A stretch of 32,519 nucleotides of DNA from Patescibacteria group bacterium UBA918. Its GTDB lineage: Bacteria > Patescibacteriota > Minisyncoccia > Phycocordibacterales > UBA918. Made by a program: the position numbers and the translations under genes. The first letter of the stretch is position 1; each line of letters begins with the position of its first letter. Below, piece after piece: positions 8,033-14,932 of this stretch. The stretch is from assembly GCA_002293845.1 (NCBI GenBank), contig DBEA01000013.1, positions 24,273 to 56,791 on the forward strand, read 5' to 3'. The notes under the pieces were generated by a model. That model was not told the DNA's origin and searched no databases. It saw nothing but the letters and a program-made list of their open reading frames with translations.

Positions 8033-8752
8033 TTAAAATTGATTAACGACACGAAGGTCACCGGTGTAAAAAAGCCTCACATCGTCGACACCGTATTTCA
8101 TCATAGCCAATCGATCCATGCCCATACCGAAGGCAAAACCTTGATAGACGTCAGGATCGACACCAGCGGCTCGAAGTACGTTGGGGTGAACCATACCGGC
8201 GCCCATGATCTCGATCCAACGGCCGCGCAGTTTTTCCGGGGCATCGTCGCCGGTGAGTCTCATGTCCACTTCCACGCCAGGCTCGACGAACGGGAAGAAC
8301 GACGGACGCAAGCGCACCTCGGTTTTACCACCGAAAAAGCGCGAGAAGAAATACTCCAGGGTGCCTTTGAGGTGACCCAGCGATACGTCTTTGTCCACCA
8401 TTAAACCCTCTAGTTGGTAAAATTGAGCCTCGTGCGTGGCATCGGTAGCTTCGTTACGAAAGACCTTACCTGGTACGATGATGCGGATCGGCGGCTCGTG
8501 AGATTCCATGTAGCGCACCTGGACCGGCGAGGTGTGGGTACGGAGCACGTGATCAGGCTTGTTTTCAATGTAAAAAGTATCCTGCATGTCGCGAGACGGA
8601 TGATCTTTCGGTACGTTCAAAAGATCGAAGTTGTAGCGGATCTCCTCCATTTCCGGACCTTCGGCGAAAACAAAACCGAGTTCTGAAAATATGGCGTTGA
8701 CCTCGGTCATTATCTGCGACAACGGATGTCTATGTCCTTTCTCTTTTTCCAT
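8033..8752 (-). CDS. pheS: Phenylalanyl-tRNA synthetase alpha subunit, without N-terminal coiled coil
   Basis: Catalytic alpha subunit of PheRS, 239 aa from ATG 8752. A TTG at 8767 is in frame but lies before the stop of the preceding gene. Class II motifs are clear: motif 2 around GKVFRNEATDATHEAQFYQLEG and motif 3 GFAFGMGMDRLAMM, plus FFPFVEPGVEVD. The protein begins at the point matching about residue 100 of E. coli PheS (327 aa). The whole N-terminal coiled-coil arm that contacts tRNA is missing, and the upstream gene ends only five bases before, so no exon or frame for it exists. This matches the loss of the OB domain in PheT. Transcribed with the PEGA gene upstream and pheT downstream. 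Confidence 0.95.
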   Translation of the reverse strand: MEKEKGHRHPLSQIMTEVNAIFSELGFVFAEGPEMEEIRYNFDLLNVPKDHPSRDMQDTFYIENKPDHVLRTHTSPVQVRYMESHEPPIRIIVPGKVFRNEATDATHEAQFYQLEGLMVDKDVSLGHLKGTLEYFFSRFFGGKTEVRLRPSFFPFVEPGVEVDMRLTGDDAPEKLRGRWIEIMGAGMVHPNVLRAAGVDPDVYQGFAFGMGMDRLAMMKYGVDDVRLFYTGDLRVVNQF

Positions 8753-8757
8753 ACTGA

Positions 8758-9873
8758 TCAAAACCAACTCTGTTGTATCGATACTTGATAGAATACTTCC
8801 CCATCATATGCGTAAACAGCTCCATTAACAACTAAGGCCGACATATTTTTTCCTAACACGAGTGGTTGTCGATTCTGCCATGATCGGTCGTCGATCTCAG
8901 TGACATATATACCGTGCTTGCTGCCCAAGATGACCAGGTCGTCACTACCGGGGAAGAAGTCGAAGTACTCCACTTCCTCTCCCCCCTTGTCCATTTCGAT
9001 AGTAGGATCACAGGCGGTTTCATCGTTCAGGGTCTGGACCTGAAGCTCCGGAAACTCCTGATCGTCCAGCGAAAGTGCCACTGAGGCTCTATTGTCCGCT
9101 ATGCTAACGGTGCTGGTGGCCCCTGAGTAGCCAGGGAAAGCCTCGGCACAATAATAATACGGCATCGAATCCCTAGAACCTACATACGTTGCGAATATGC
9201 GTCCTTCTTCATCCTCATATAGACGCACGCCGCGGGACTCTTTGGTGGTAGTGGCGATCGTCGTCGTTGTCGAGGCTATGTTCTTAGAGGCGGCCGCCTT
9301 AGCGGATCCAGCCTGATTTTGTTGAAAGACGACCATTAGATCTTGGAACTCCTTATTTTCCTCCATGTCTGCGGCGCTGGCGCGTGGTTCGAATAAAACC
9401 TGATTCGTACTCGACGCGTTGGATAGCACGCTAGAGCTGGCGGTCAAGACGGCCACGCCAGCAGGAGTTTGCCAACGGGTGATAACCCGAACCTTAGGTA
9501 CATTAGGGAAATTAAATGCCTGGGCCTCGGTGACCAGATGGGCGTATACAGGCAATTCTTTGACCCAAGTGTGATGCCCGGTCTTTTGCACGCTCACTAG
9601 GTGGGTGCCGGCATTAAGCCCTTGAGCGTAAAATGCGCGTCGGAACACTCGTGTCTCGCGTACGAGCTCATCATCTATGTATATCTCGGCGCCCGTCCTC
9701 TCGGCGGCAATGTACAGGCCGCCCGTCGAAACTAAAGAGCCTCCGCCCCACTCGAACCGATATCCAGTGGCGTACAAGTAAAGAAACGGCAACGAAGATG
9801 CAAAAACGCCCATCAAAAGGTAAAAAAACCAGTAGCGGTGGCGATATGAAAGCGGTTTTACTTGGGGAGACAT
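8758..9873 (-). CDS. PEGA-domain membrane-anchored protein
   Basis: The product is 371 aa. A short cytoplasmic basic start is followed by a transmembrane segment at about residues 15-36. A PEGA module covers about residues 48-120 (GGLYIAAERTGAEIYIDDELV...GLNAGTHLVSVQKTGHHTW). A Ser/Thr/Ala-rich linker with many TT/AS runs follows (about 140-215). The C-terminal half is beta-rich, with repeats such as VVILGSKHGIYVTEID-type strands that may be a partial propeller. PEGA proteins are extracytoplasmic and often bind surface polymers or S-layer; the exact role here is unknown. The stop overlaps the region just before pheS (five-base gap), so it is probably co-transcribed with pheS-pheT. A palindromic element lies just upstream. 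Confidence 0.8.
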   Translation of the reverse strand: MSPQVKPLSYRHRYWFFYLLMGVFASSLPFLYLYATGYRFEWGGGSLVSTGGLYIAAERTGAEIYIDDELVRETRVFRRAFYAQGLNAGTHLVSVQKTGHHTWVKELPVYAHLVTEAQAFNFPNVPKVRVITRWQTPAGVAVLTASSSVLSNASSTNQVLFEPRASAADMEENKEFQDLMVVFQQNQAGSAKAAASKNIASTTTTIATTTKESRGVRLYEDEEGRIFATYVGSRDSMPYYYCAEAFPGYSGATSTVSIADNRASVALSLDDQEFPELQVQTLNDETACDPTIEMDKGGEEVEYFDFFPGSDDLVILGSKHGIYVTEIDDRSWQNRQPLVLGKNMSALVVNGAVYAYDGEVFYQVSIQQSWF

Positions 9874-9882
9874 ATGATTAGC

Positions 9883-9938
9883 GTTTAGGGATTAGGGTGT
9901 CAGTGCGGTGACTCCGTCGCGCTGACTAATCCCTAAAC
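9883..9938. repeat. Palindromic intergenic element
   Basis: Outer arms 9883-9894 (GTTTAGGGATTA) and 9927-9938 are perfectly complementary. Inner arms 9899-9907 and 9918-9926 pair with one G-T. A short CCCTAAA/CCCTCAA/CCCTACA run follows at 9931-9955. It fills most of the gap between the glycosyltransferase stop and the PEGA gene. No T tract follows, so a REP-like repeat or RNA processing hairpin is as likely as a terminator. Confidence 0.6.
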
Positions 9939-9946
9939 CCTCAACC

Positions 9947-11500
9947 CTACACCCTGGTTTTCGGCGTGACCCAAAAGCCCATGTAGCGGCCGAACATCAA
10001 TCTGGTCTGGGCGTCGAGACCAGGTACTGCGCTGAACATTATCATCGTGATCGGCACCAGCATCCATTGGACCGCCATGACCACGTAGGCGAATCGCGAT
10101 CGCGATTTCGGTCTTTTAGGAGCCAAAGACAAGGATATTATAGATGATATCACGAGGCCGAACATGGCGAGGATGAGCAGATTTCTTACCACGATAGGTA
10201 AATTGTAGGATAGAACGGTCTCGTGGAATACGCGACCGCCCAAAAAGATCGGCGCCCAACCGAGAACGAACAGCATGATAGGGTTCGTCACAAGAGACCA
10301 ATAACCTTCGGCTTGTTGCAGGACGATCTTTACCCTTCTGCCGAAAGGGATGTTCTTGTTCTTAGTGAAGTGATAGACGATGTAGACGAAGTTCTCTACG
10401 CCATATGTCCAACGGCGATGTTGCTTATAGATGTTCTTGACCGTATCGAAGAGGTTTCGACCAACGTTCGCATCCATGGAGACAGGATACGAAAGCGGGA
10501 TAACATCATACTCCCCATTATTCGCCAACATAAGGTTCCAGTAGATGCGAGAGTCCTCACTGACCATGTTCTTCTGCCAATAATTCACTTCGCGCAATGC
10601 TTTAAACGGCACCGAATGGGACGAAAATGTAGCCATTCTTTCCGGCCGCTCCTGCTGGACCATCTCCCAAAATGTCGAAGACATGGCCACTACTCGAGAC
10701 AGTGCTCCAGCCTCCCAAAGATTGTTATTAAAAAGCGGCACCGGCTGGAAGGAGCTTTTCAGAGGGCGTTCGGCGGTGAGAAAGTGCCAAACTAGGCAGT
10801 TGAAATAATCCGGATAAACGACGGTATCTATGTCGAAAATAGACACGAGCACATTCTCGTACGCGAGATTTTTAGGATCCAGCAAGCGGATCCGTGCCTC
10901 TTCGGCCGCGAAGGCGGCATTAGAACCTTTACCCGGCATTTCACCCGGCAGGTTTCTCTTGTGCGTCGTCACCAGGACGTCTCCGAAACATTCGCGCCAT
11001 TTATCCTGCATCGCCTTGGCTCCCGCAGCGGCCTCATCTCCGCCAGCCTCCTCGCTCGCCAAAACGATCAAGATCTTCTTCTTATCATAATGAGAATTGC
11101 TCAGGGCCGTAAGAGAGGCATCGATAACGGCGACCGGCTCTTTATAAAAAGGCAGAATCACCAGATGGTGCAAGTGGTCGTACTCGAATCTTCCTATCAG
11201 CTCGGACCAGTCAAGCGACATATGATGACGAAGACGCTTCCAGTTGTGCCGTAAATGGTAGGACAAGAAGGCGGTCTTTAGGACCCAGTATATGGAAAAA
11301 GCGATGATGAAGTACGCCGCTAGAAAAGGCTTATAGACGGAAAGCAACACTACCCCGACCAAAGTCGCCCACGATGCCAGGCCCGGGACCATCTCCAGGA
11401 ATCGATAAAGTCCGCGATCGCGCCCCTTAAGCTCGGTGGCCCTACCGACGTGAAAGTCGTCCCTCCGAGCATACGGGAGTAAGTATGATTTCTCCTCCAT
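9947..11500 (-). CDS. Membrane glycosyltransferase, family 2 (cellulose-synthase-like)
   Basis: The product is 517 aa from ATG 11500. Two N-terminal membrane segments (about 41-60 and 61-80) precede a cytoplasmic GT-A domain (about 108-370). It starts with LVILPFYKEP, carries the DxD-type IFDID (223-225) for metal/nucleotide-sugar, the SEDS acid region (314-317) and a QHRRW signature (360-364) typical of processive synthases. Four or so membrane segments follow to the C-terminus. It probably extends or exports a polysaccharide; substrate unknown. A GTG at 11551 would add 17 residues, but a TATACT box at 11509-11514 lies eight bases before ATG 11500, supporting the shorter leaderless start. 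No partner gene (PilZ, BcsB-like) is adjacent. Confidence 0.88.
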   Translation of the reverse strand: MEEKSYLLPYARRDDFHVGRATELKGRDRGLYRFLEMVPGLASWATLVGVVLLSVYKPFLAAYFIIAFSIYWVLKTAFLSYHLRHNWKRLRHHMSLDWSELIGRFEYDHLHHLVILPFYKEPVAVIDASLTALSNSHYDKKKILIVLASEEAGGDEAAAGAKAMQDKWRECFGDVLVTTHKRNLPGEMPGKGSNAAFAAEEARIRLLDPKNLAYENVLVSIFDIDTVVYPDYFNCLVWHFLTAERPLKSSFQPVPLFNNNLWEAGALSRVVAMSSTFWEMVQQERPERMATFSSHSVPFKALREVNYWQKNMVSEDSRIYWNLMLANNGEYDVIPLSYPVSMDANVGRNLFDTVKNIYKQHRRWTYGVENFVYIVYHFTKNKNIPFGRRVKIVLQQAEGYWSLVTNPIMLFVLGWAPIFLGGRVFHETVLSYNLPIVVRNLLILAMFGLVISSIISLSLAPKRPKSRSRFAYVVMAVQWMLVPITMIMFSAVPGLDAQTRLMFGRYMGFWVTPKTRV

Positions 11501-11508
11501 TGCGCCCC

Positions 11509-11514
11509 AGTATA
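11509..11514 (-). promoter_or_regulatory. -10 box of the glycosyltransferase gene
   Basis: TATACT on the minus strand, eight bases before ATG 11500. There is no good -35 and no TG extension, so this is a weaker member of the leaderless set. Confidence 0.45.
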
Positions 11515-11568
11515 GCCGATTGACCGGTTTTTTCCAGTGTGGCCGAATCACTGTGTCCTTCGGGATCT

Positions 11569-11645
11569 TGGAGCCACCTCTCGGGATCGAACCGAGGACC
11601 TGCGGATTACAAAGCCGCTGCTCTAGCCAGCTGAGCTAAGGTGGC
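11569..11645 (-). tRNA. tRNA-Thr (anticodon UGU)
   Basis: A complete cloverleaf of 77 nt including an encoded CCA (minus strand, 5' end at 11645). The acceptor stem GCCACCU/AGGUGGC is a perfect 7 bp. The D arm is GCUC/GAGC and the T arm CUCGG-UUCGAUC-CCGAG. The anticodon loop is UUUGUAA with UGU at 34-36. Anticodon stem position 31-39 is a C-U mismatch, the only flaw. The discriminator base is U73. It lies between a small membrane protein gene and the glycosyltransferase. Confidence 0.95.
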
Positions 11646-11693
11646 GTATTAAAGAACCGTCATGTCCGTCCGTACGGACCAAAATCGACCAAA

Positions 11694-12083
11694 TCACTCG
11701 CCTCCACTTTGATCTCCGGTCGCTTTATGTCTCACCAAGCGCGAAAGATGGGTTTCTTCATTCTTCGCGCGGATCACCTTAGCGACCACTTTATTCTTGA
11801 TCTTCAGTCGATGTAATCTAGCTTCGACGAGACCGACCACCAACAACACGATACTCAGGATCTGGTGGAGAACATAGTGTAACAGAAGACGCAGCGAAGA
11901 TGTACCGAGAAATCTTTTGATCCTTAAAAACAAGTTCGAATCGCTTTCCAAATAACGGTCTAGACGCAAGCGCGTATCCCGAAAGATCAGACGTCGCCCT
12001 CCGACCGCTTCGGTCCTGAACAGCAGCACGGATCCCAGAAGAGTCATTCCGCTGCCGAGCATGATGTAGATCACTATGGACAT
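11694..12083 (-). CDS. Small membrane protein of unknown function
   Basis: The product is 129 aa from ATG 12083. It has two hydrophobic segments (about 3-23 and 70-90) separated by an Arg-rich cytoplasmic stretch, and a basic C-terminal tail. I do not recognise the family. A TTG at 12104 would lengthen it but lies in the terminator stem of tsf and before the predicted transcription start. A TGC-TACACT box ends nine bases before ATG. An out-of-frame ORF at 11818-12102 overlaps it and is probably a shadow because it lacks the hydrophobic pattern. Located between tsf and tRNA-Thr. Confidence 0.65.
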   Translation of the reverse strand: MSIVIYIMLGSGMTLLGSVLLFRTEAVGGRRLIFRDTRLRLDRYLESDSNLFLRIKRFLGTSSLRLLLHYVLHQILSIVLLVVGLVEARLHRLKIKNKVVAKVIRAKNEETHLSRLVRHKATGDQSGGE

Positions 12084-12092
12084 GTCGCTGAC

Positions 12093-12101
12093 AGTGTAGC
12101 A
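12093..12101 (-). promoter_or_regulatory. Extended -10 of the small membrane protein gene
   Basis: TGC-TACACT on the minus strand, nine bases before ATG 12083. The TGC is formed by the last bases of the tsf terminator stem, so terminator and promoter are joined. Confidence 0.5.
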
Positions 12102-12131
12102 CAAAAGAGAGCCCCTGGCTCTTTTTTGTGC
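12099..12131 (-). terminator. Intrinsic terminator of the rpsB-tsf unit
   Basis: Arms 12099-12113 and 12117-12131 pair over 15 bp (one G-T) around a CCT loop, with CTCTTTTGTGC on the exit side for minus-strand transcription. The hairpin starts in the tsf stop codon (12131-12133). Confidence 0.85.
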
Positions 12132-12715
12132 TATTTGACAGAAAGTCTCTTGAAATCTACGATCGATACCTTTTCACCGAATTTCTGGACCGCACCATTT
12201 ACCATCTCACCGATGGTGACCTCTGGATTCTTAATGAACGGCTGTTCCATAAGAATCTGTTCCTTAAAGTAAGCATTGAGCTTACCTTCTAAGATCTTTT
12301 CCTGCATATCCGCAGGTTTGTCTTTTATATCTTCCTTGAACACTTCCTTGGCTTTGGTAATAGCCTCCTCGTTCACCTGCTCTCGAGAGACGTACTTTGG
12401 ATCCTGAGCGGCAACATGCATGGCGATCTCTCGCGCCAAGGCGACGAACTCCTCATTCTTGGACACGAAATCGGTCTCAGATGCCAACAAAACCATGGCG
12501 GCCACCTCTCCGGTGTTGTGAGTGTAAACACCTACGGCTCCAGCACCGAGAATACGATCAGACTTTTTCTCGGCGGCTTCCTTTCGCTTCTGCTTCAATA
12601 TGATGAGAGCCTTCTCCATGTCACCGCCGGCCTCCTCTAAAGCCTTTTTGCATTGCATCACCGAAATACCGGTCTGGTCTCTCAATGCCTTGATGGCGGC
12701 GGAAGTGATTTCCAT
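12131..12715 (-). CDS. tsf: Elongation factor Ts, short form
   Basis: Guanine-nucleotide exchange factor for EF-Tu. The product is 194 aa against about 280 in E. coli, resembling the short EF-Ts of Thermus-type bacteria. The N-terminal UBA-like domain has the conserved LRDQTGISVMQCKKALEEAGGD. The core has the TDFV-type motif ETDFVSKNEEF (about 80-90), and one subdomain is reduced. A C-terminal module follows (VTIGEMVNGAVQKFGEKVSIVDFKR). It lies directly downstream of rpsB with a 60-base gap, the conserved bacterial order. No Shine-Dalgarno is visible before ATG 12715, and no clear own promoter. Confidence 0.96.
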   Translation of the reverse strand: MEITSAAIKALRDQTGISVMQCKKALEEAGGDMEKALIILKQKRKEAAEKKSDRILGAGAVGVYTHNTGEVAAMVLLASETDFVSKNEEFVALAREIAMHVAAQDPKYVSREQVNEEAITKAKEVFKEDIKDKPADMQEKILEGKLNAYFKEQILMEQPFIKNPEVTIGEMVNGAVQKFGEKVSIVDFKRLSVK

Positions 12716-12775
12716 AATTACGAAAAACTTAAATGTTTAACCTACTTAGTGACCTTTGACACAAGCGCACGCAAC

Positions 12776-13522
12776 TTACTTAACCAGACGGCGGCGGGTC
12801 GAGTCTGTGGCGACCGGCTTGAAGGACTTCTTTCCCTCTTCATAAGCGGAAGCTAGTTCTTCCAGGGCGAGCGAGAGGCTAGAGCGGAGCGTGTCGTTCA
12901 CTACCACTGGGTAGTCGACGTCTCTGATATTGTTGTCAGAACTCATTATACCGATGACAGGTATGTTCTTCTCCTTAGCCTCGGCTATCGCCAGCTTTTC
13001 ATAGCGGGGGTCGACAACGACCAACATATCAGGGATACGCTCTAGAACTCGGATGCCGCCGAAGTTGTGAGTAAGCTTGTCGAGCTCACGAGAAATGACC
13101 ACGCGCTCCTTTTTGGTGTACTTGCGCTCGAGTTCGCCCGATTCGCCTTGAGCGATCAGTTCGAAAAGACGATTGATGCGCTTACGGACTTCACCCCAGT
13201 TAGTGATCATGCCACCTACCCAGCGGTTAGTCACGAAGGGGGCATCGACTCGGTCGGCGGTCTCACGCACCAGTTTGGACGCTTCTTCTTTAGTGCCGAC
13301 AAAAACCACGATCTTGCCTTCGCTAGCAAACTTTTGGATCGCCGCCTTGGCCGCAATTATCAGGTCGGCCGAGCGTTCGAGGTCGAAGATGTCGTTGCCG
13401 GCCTTGTTGCCGAACAAGTAGGACTTCATGGATGGATGGCGGCGGCTTTTCTTGAAGCCAAAATGCGACCCGGCCTTTAATAGGCGGTCGACGAGGACGG
13501 AATTACTGGAATTGCTTGACAT
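12776..13522 (-). CDS. rpsB: 30S ribosomal protein S2
   Basis: Structural protein of the small subunit, 248 aa. The family pattern is complete: LLKAGSHFGFKKSRRHPSMKSY near the N-terminus, the central IVFVGTKEEAS, the conserved FVTNRWVGGMITNW and the IPDMLVVVDPRYEKLAIAEA block. I chose ATG 13522 (MSSNSSNS) rather than GTG 13543 because the promoter -10 lies between them. The gene precedes tsf, as is usual. Confidence 0.97.
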   Translation of the reverse strand: MSSNSSNSVLVDRLLKAGSHFGFKKSRRHPSMKSYLFGNKAGNDIFDLERSADLIIAAKAAIQKFASEGKIVVFVGTKEEASKLVRETADRVDAPFVTNRWVGGMITNWGEVRKRINRLFELIAQGESGELERKYTKKERVVISRELDKLTHNFGGIRVLERIPDMLVVVDPRYEKLAIAEAKEKNIPVIGIMSSDNNIRDVDYPVVVNDTLRSSLSLALEELASAYEEGKKSFKPVATDSTRRRLVK

Positions 13523-13533
13523 AAAGTGTCGAG

Positions 13534-13562
13534 ATACTAACACATCCTTTAGTCGTTCGCAA
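13534..13562 (-). promoter_or_regulatory. rpsB promoter
   Basis: TTGCGA (13562-13557), a 17-base spacer ending in TGT, and TAGTAT (13539-13534). Eleven bases remain before ATG 13522, leaving a leader of only a few bases. It overlaps the end of prfA. Confidence 0.6.
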
Positions 13563-14532
13563 CTACACCACCTTGGCTAGCTCGGCGCATGGCTTCGAAG
13601 ATCGGTTCCAATCTGCCAGCCATTATTTCCTCGATATTATGCCAAGATTCCTTGATACGATGATCGGTCACTCGGCTCTGCGGAAAGTTATAGGTGCGGA
13701 TCTTCTCGCTGCGATCGCCGGTTCCGATCTGGTTCTTCCGAGTTTCCGCGTGCTTCTTGGCTTCCTCCTCCTCGTGCATCATTTCGAGTTTAGCCACCAA
13801 AAGGGCCATCGCTTTCTCGCGATTTTTGAGCTGACTGCGCTCCGCTTGACTCCTAACGTCTATGCCTGTGGGCTTGTGTATCAAACGAACAGCCGTTTCC
13901 ACCTTGTTCACGTTTTGACCACCAGCTCCACCAGCTCGTGAGTATTCCATTTCGATATCGGACGGGTTTATCTCGATCGTCGCCTTGCGGCGCAGAGGCA
14001 AGACGGCCACCGAACAGGTCGAGGTATGTATGCGTCCGGCTTTTTCCGTGACCGGAACTCGCTGGACACGATGCACCCCTGTCTCGAAACGGAAAGTGTC
14101 ATAGGCATCCGGGTGTAGTATTTCGAAGGCGGCTTCCTTGTAGCCCCCGGAGCTTGCTCGGGATTCATTGGCGACGTAAGACGGCCAACCTTGGGTCTCG
14201 GCGTAACGTCTATAAGCATTGGCTAGCTCTTCGGCAAACAGCGCCGCCTCGTCCCCACCGGCACCCGCTCGCACTTCGAGCACCAAACCGTAGGGTTTTT
14301 CATCCTCTTCCTTGGAGGCTTCAATGATACGCTCCATTTCGACCAACTGATCCGTGAGCGATTTCTTTAAGTCCGATATCTCCTCCGATGCCAACGCCGC
14401 CATATCGGGATCGGCCGAAGCTAAGGCTTCGGCTTCATGTAGTCTAGCGAGGTATGTGTCGAATTGGCTGGCTAAAAATTGGATCTTTGGGTGCCCCCGA
14501 AACTTATTTAGTTTTTCTTGATCGAATTGCAT
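13549..14532 (-). CDS. prfA: Peptide chain release factor 1
   Basis: Recognises UAA/UAG and triggers peptidyl-tRNA hydrolysis. The product is 327 aa, slightly shorter than the usual about 355 because the N-terminal helical domain is trimmed. GGQ is at 204-206 (SRAGGAGGQNVNKVET) and the stop-codon recognition tripeptide PVT at 160-162 (HRVQRVPVTEKAGRIHTS), which marks RF1 rather than RF2. Since TGA also ends many genes here, an RF2 gene is expected elsewhere. Downstream of L31 and upstream of rpsB. Confidence 0.96.
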   Translation of the reverse strand: MQFDQEKLNKFRGHPKIQFLASQFDTYLARLHEAEALASADPDMAALASEEISDLKKSLTDQLVEMERIIEASKEEDEKPYGLVLEVRAGAGGDEAALFAEELANAYRRYAETQGWPSYVANESRASSGGYKEAAFEILHPDAYDTFRFETGVHRVQRVPVTEKAGRIHTSTCSVAVLPLRRKATIEINPSDIEMEYSRAGGAGGQNVNKVETAVRLIHKPTGIDVRSQAERSQLKNREKAMALLVAKLEMMHEEEEAKKHAETRKNQIGTGDRSEKIRTYNFPQSRVTDHRIKESWHNIEEIMAGRLEPIFEAMRRASQGGVVAND

Positions 14533-14567
14533 TTGTCGCTTCTAGCTTATAGCTTGAGGTCCATAGT

Positions 14568-14600
14568 AGCAAGGGCCGATGCTTCGCATCGGCCCTTGCT
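14568..14600 (-). terminator. Stable hairpin between L31 and prfA
   Basis: A perfect 15-bp stem (14568-14582 with 14586-14600) with a three-base GAA loop closed by C-G on the minus strand, a very stable fold. It lies 21 bases after the L31 stop. No T tract follows, so it may be an attenuator or processing site rather than a strong terminator. Confidence 0.6.
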
Positions 14601-14621
14601 GGCATCTCGTTTTACGAATGG

Positions 14622-14888
14622 CTACTTCTTCTTTCCGGCCTTAGCGGCGCGAGCCTTGAACTTCTCCAAACGACCGGCGGTATCCATGACCTTCTCCTGA
14701 CCGGTATAAAAAGGGTGAGAGGCGGAAGACACGTCCACACGCACCACCGGATATTCCTTGCCATCGGTCCACTTTTCGGTCTCATTACCCTCGATCTCCA
14801 AAGTGGAGCCGACCAAAAAGCGCTCGTCGTTGGAGTTGTCCTTGAATATCACCAAACGGTAATTGGCGGGATGAATATCTTGCTTCAT
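14622..14888 (-). CDS. rpmE2: 50S ribosomal protein L31 type B
   Basis: The product is 88 aa. The signature is clear: MKQDIHP-NYR-VIFKD, then F-VGSTLE, then YPVVRVDVSSASHPFYTGQEK, and a basic tail. It lacks the Cys residues of the zinc-binding form, so it is the type B (C-minus) paralogue. ATG 14888 has a promoter immediately upstream. It lies upstream of prfA, a common bacterial arrangement. Confidence 0.95.
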   Translation of the reverse strand: MKQDIHPANYRLVIFKDNSNDERFLVGSTLEIEGNETEKWTDGKEYPVVRVDVSSASHPFYTGQEKVMDTAGRLEKFKARAAKAGKKK

Positions 14889-14899
14889 AAGTGCCGGGC

Positions 14900-14928
14900 A
14901 CTATAACAAATAAACCGAAGTTCGGCAA
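14900..14928 (-). promoter_or_regulatory. L31 promoter
   Basis: TTGCCG (14928-14923), a 17-base spacer ending in TGT, and TATAGT (14905-14900), eleven bases before ATG 14888. A small palindrome GTGCCGGGCAC covers 14891-14901, at the predicted start site. Confidence 0.6.
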
Positions 14929-14932
14929 GTGA

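Noticed and set aside
11569..11645. Reading the tRNA anticodon as GUA (Tyr)
   Set aside because: It would shift the loop by one and break the anticodon stem; UGU fits a seven-base loop and Thr-type acceptor bases.
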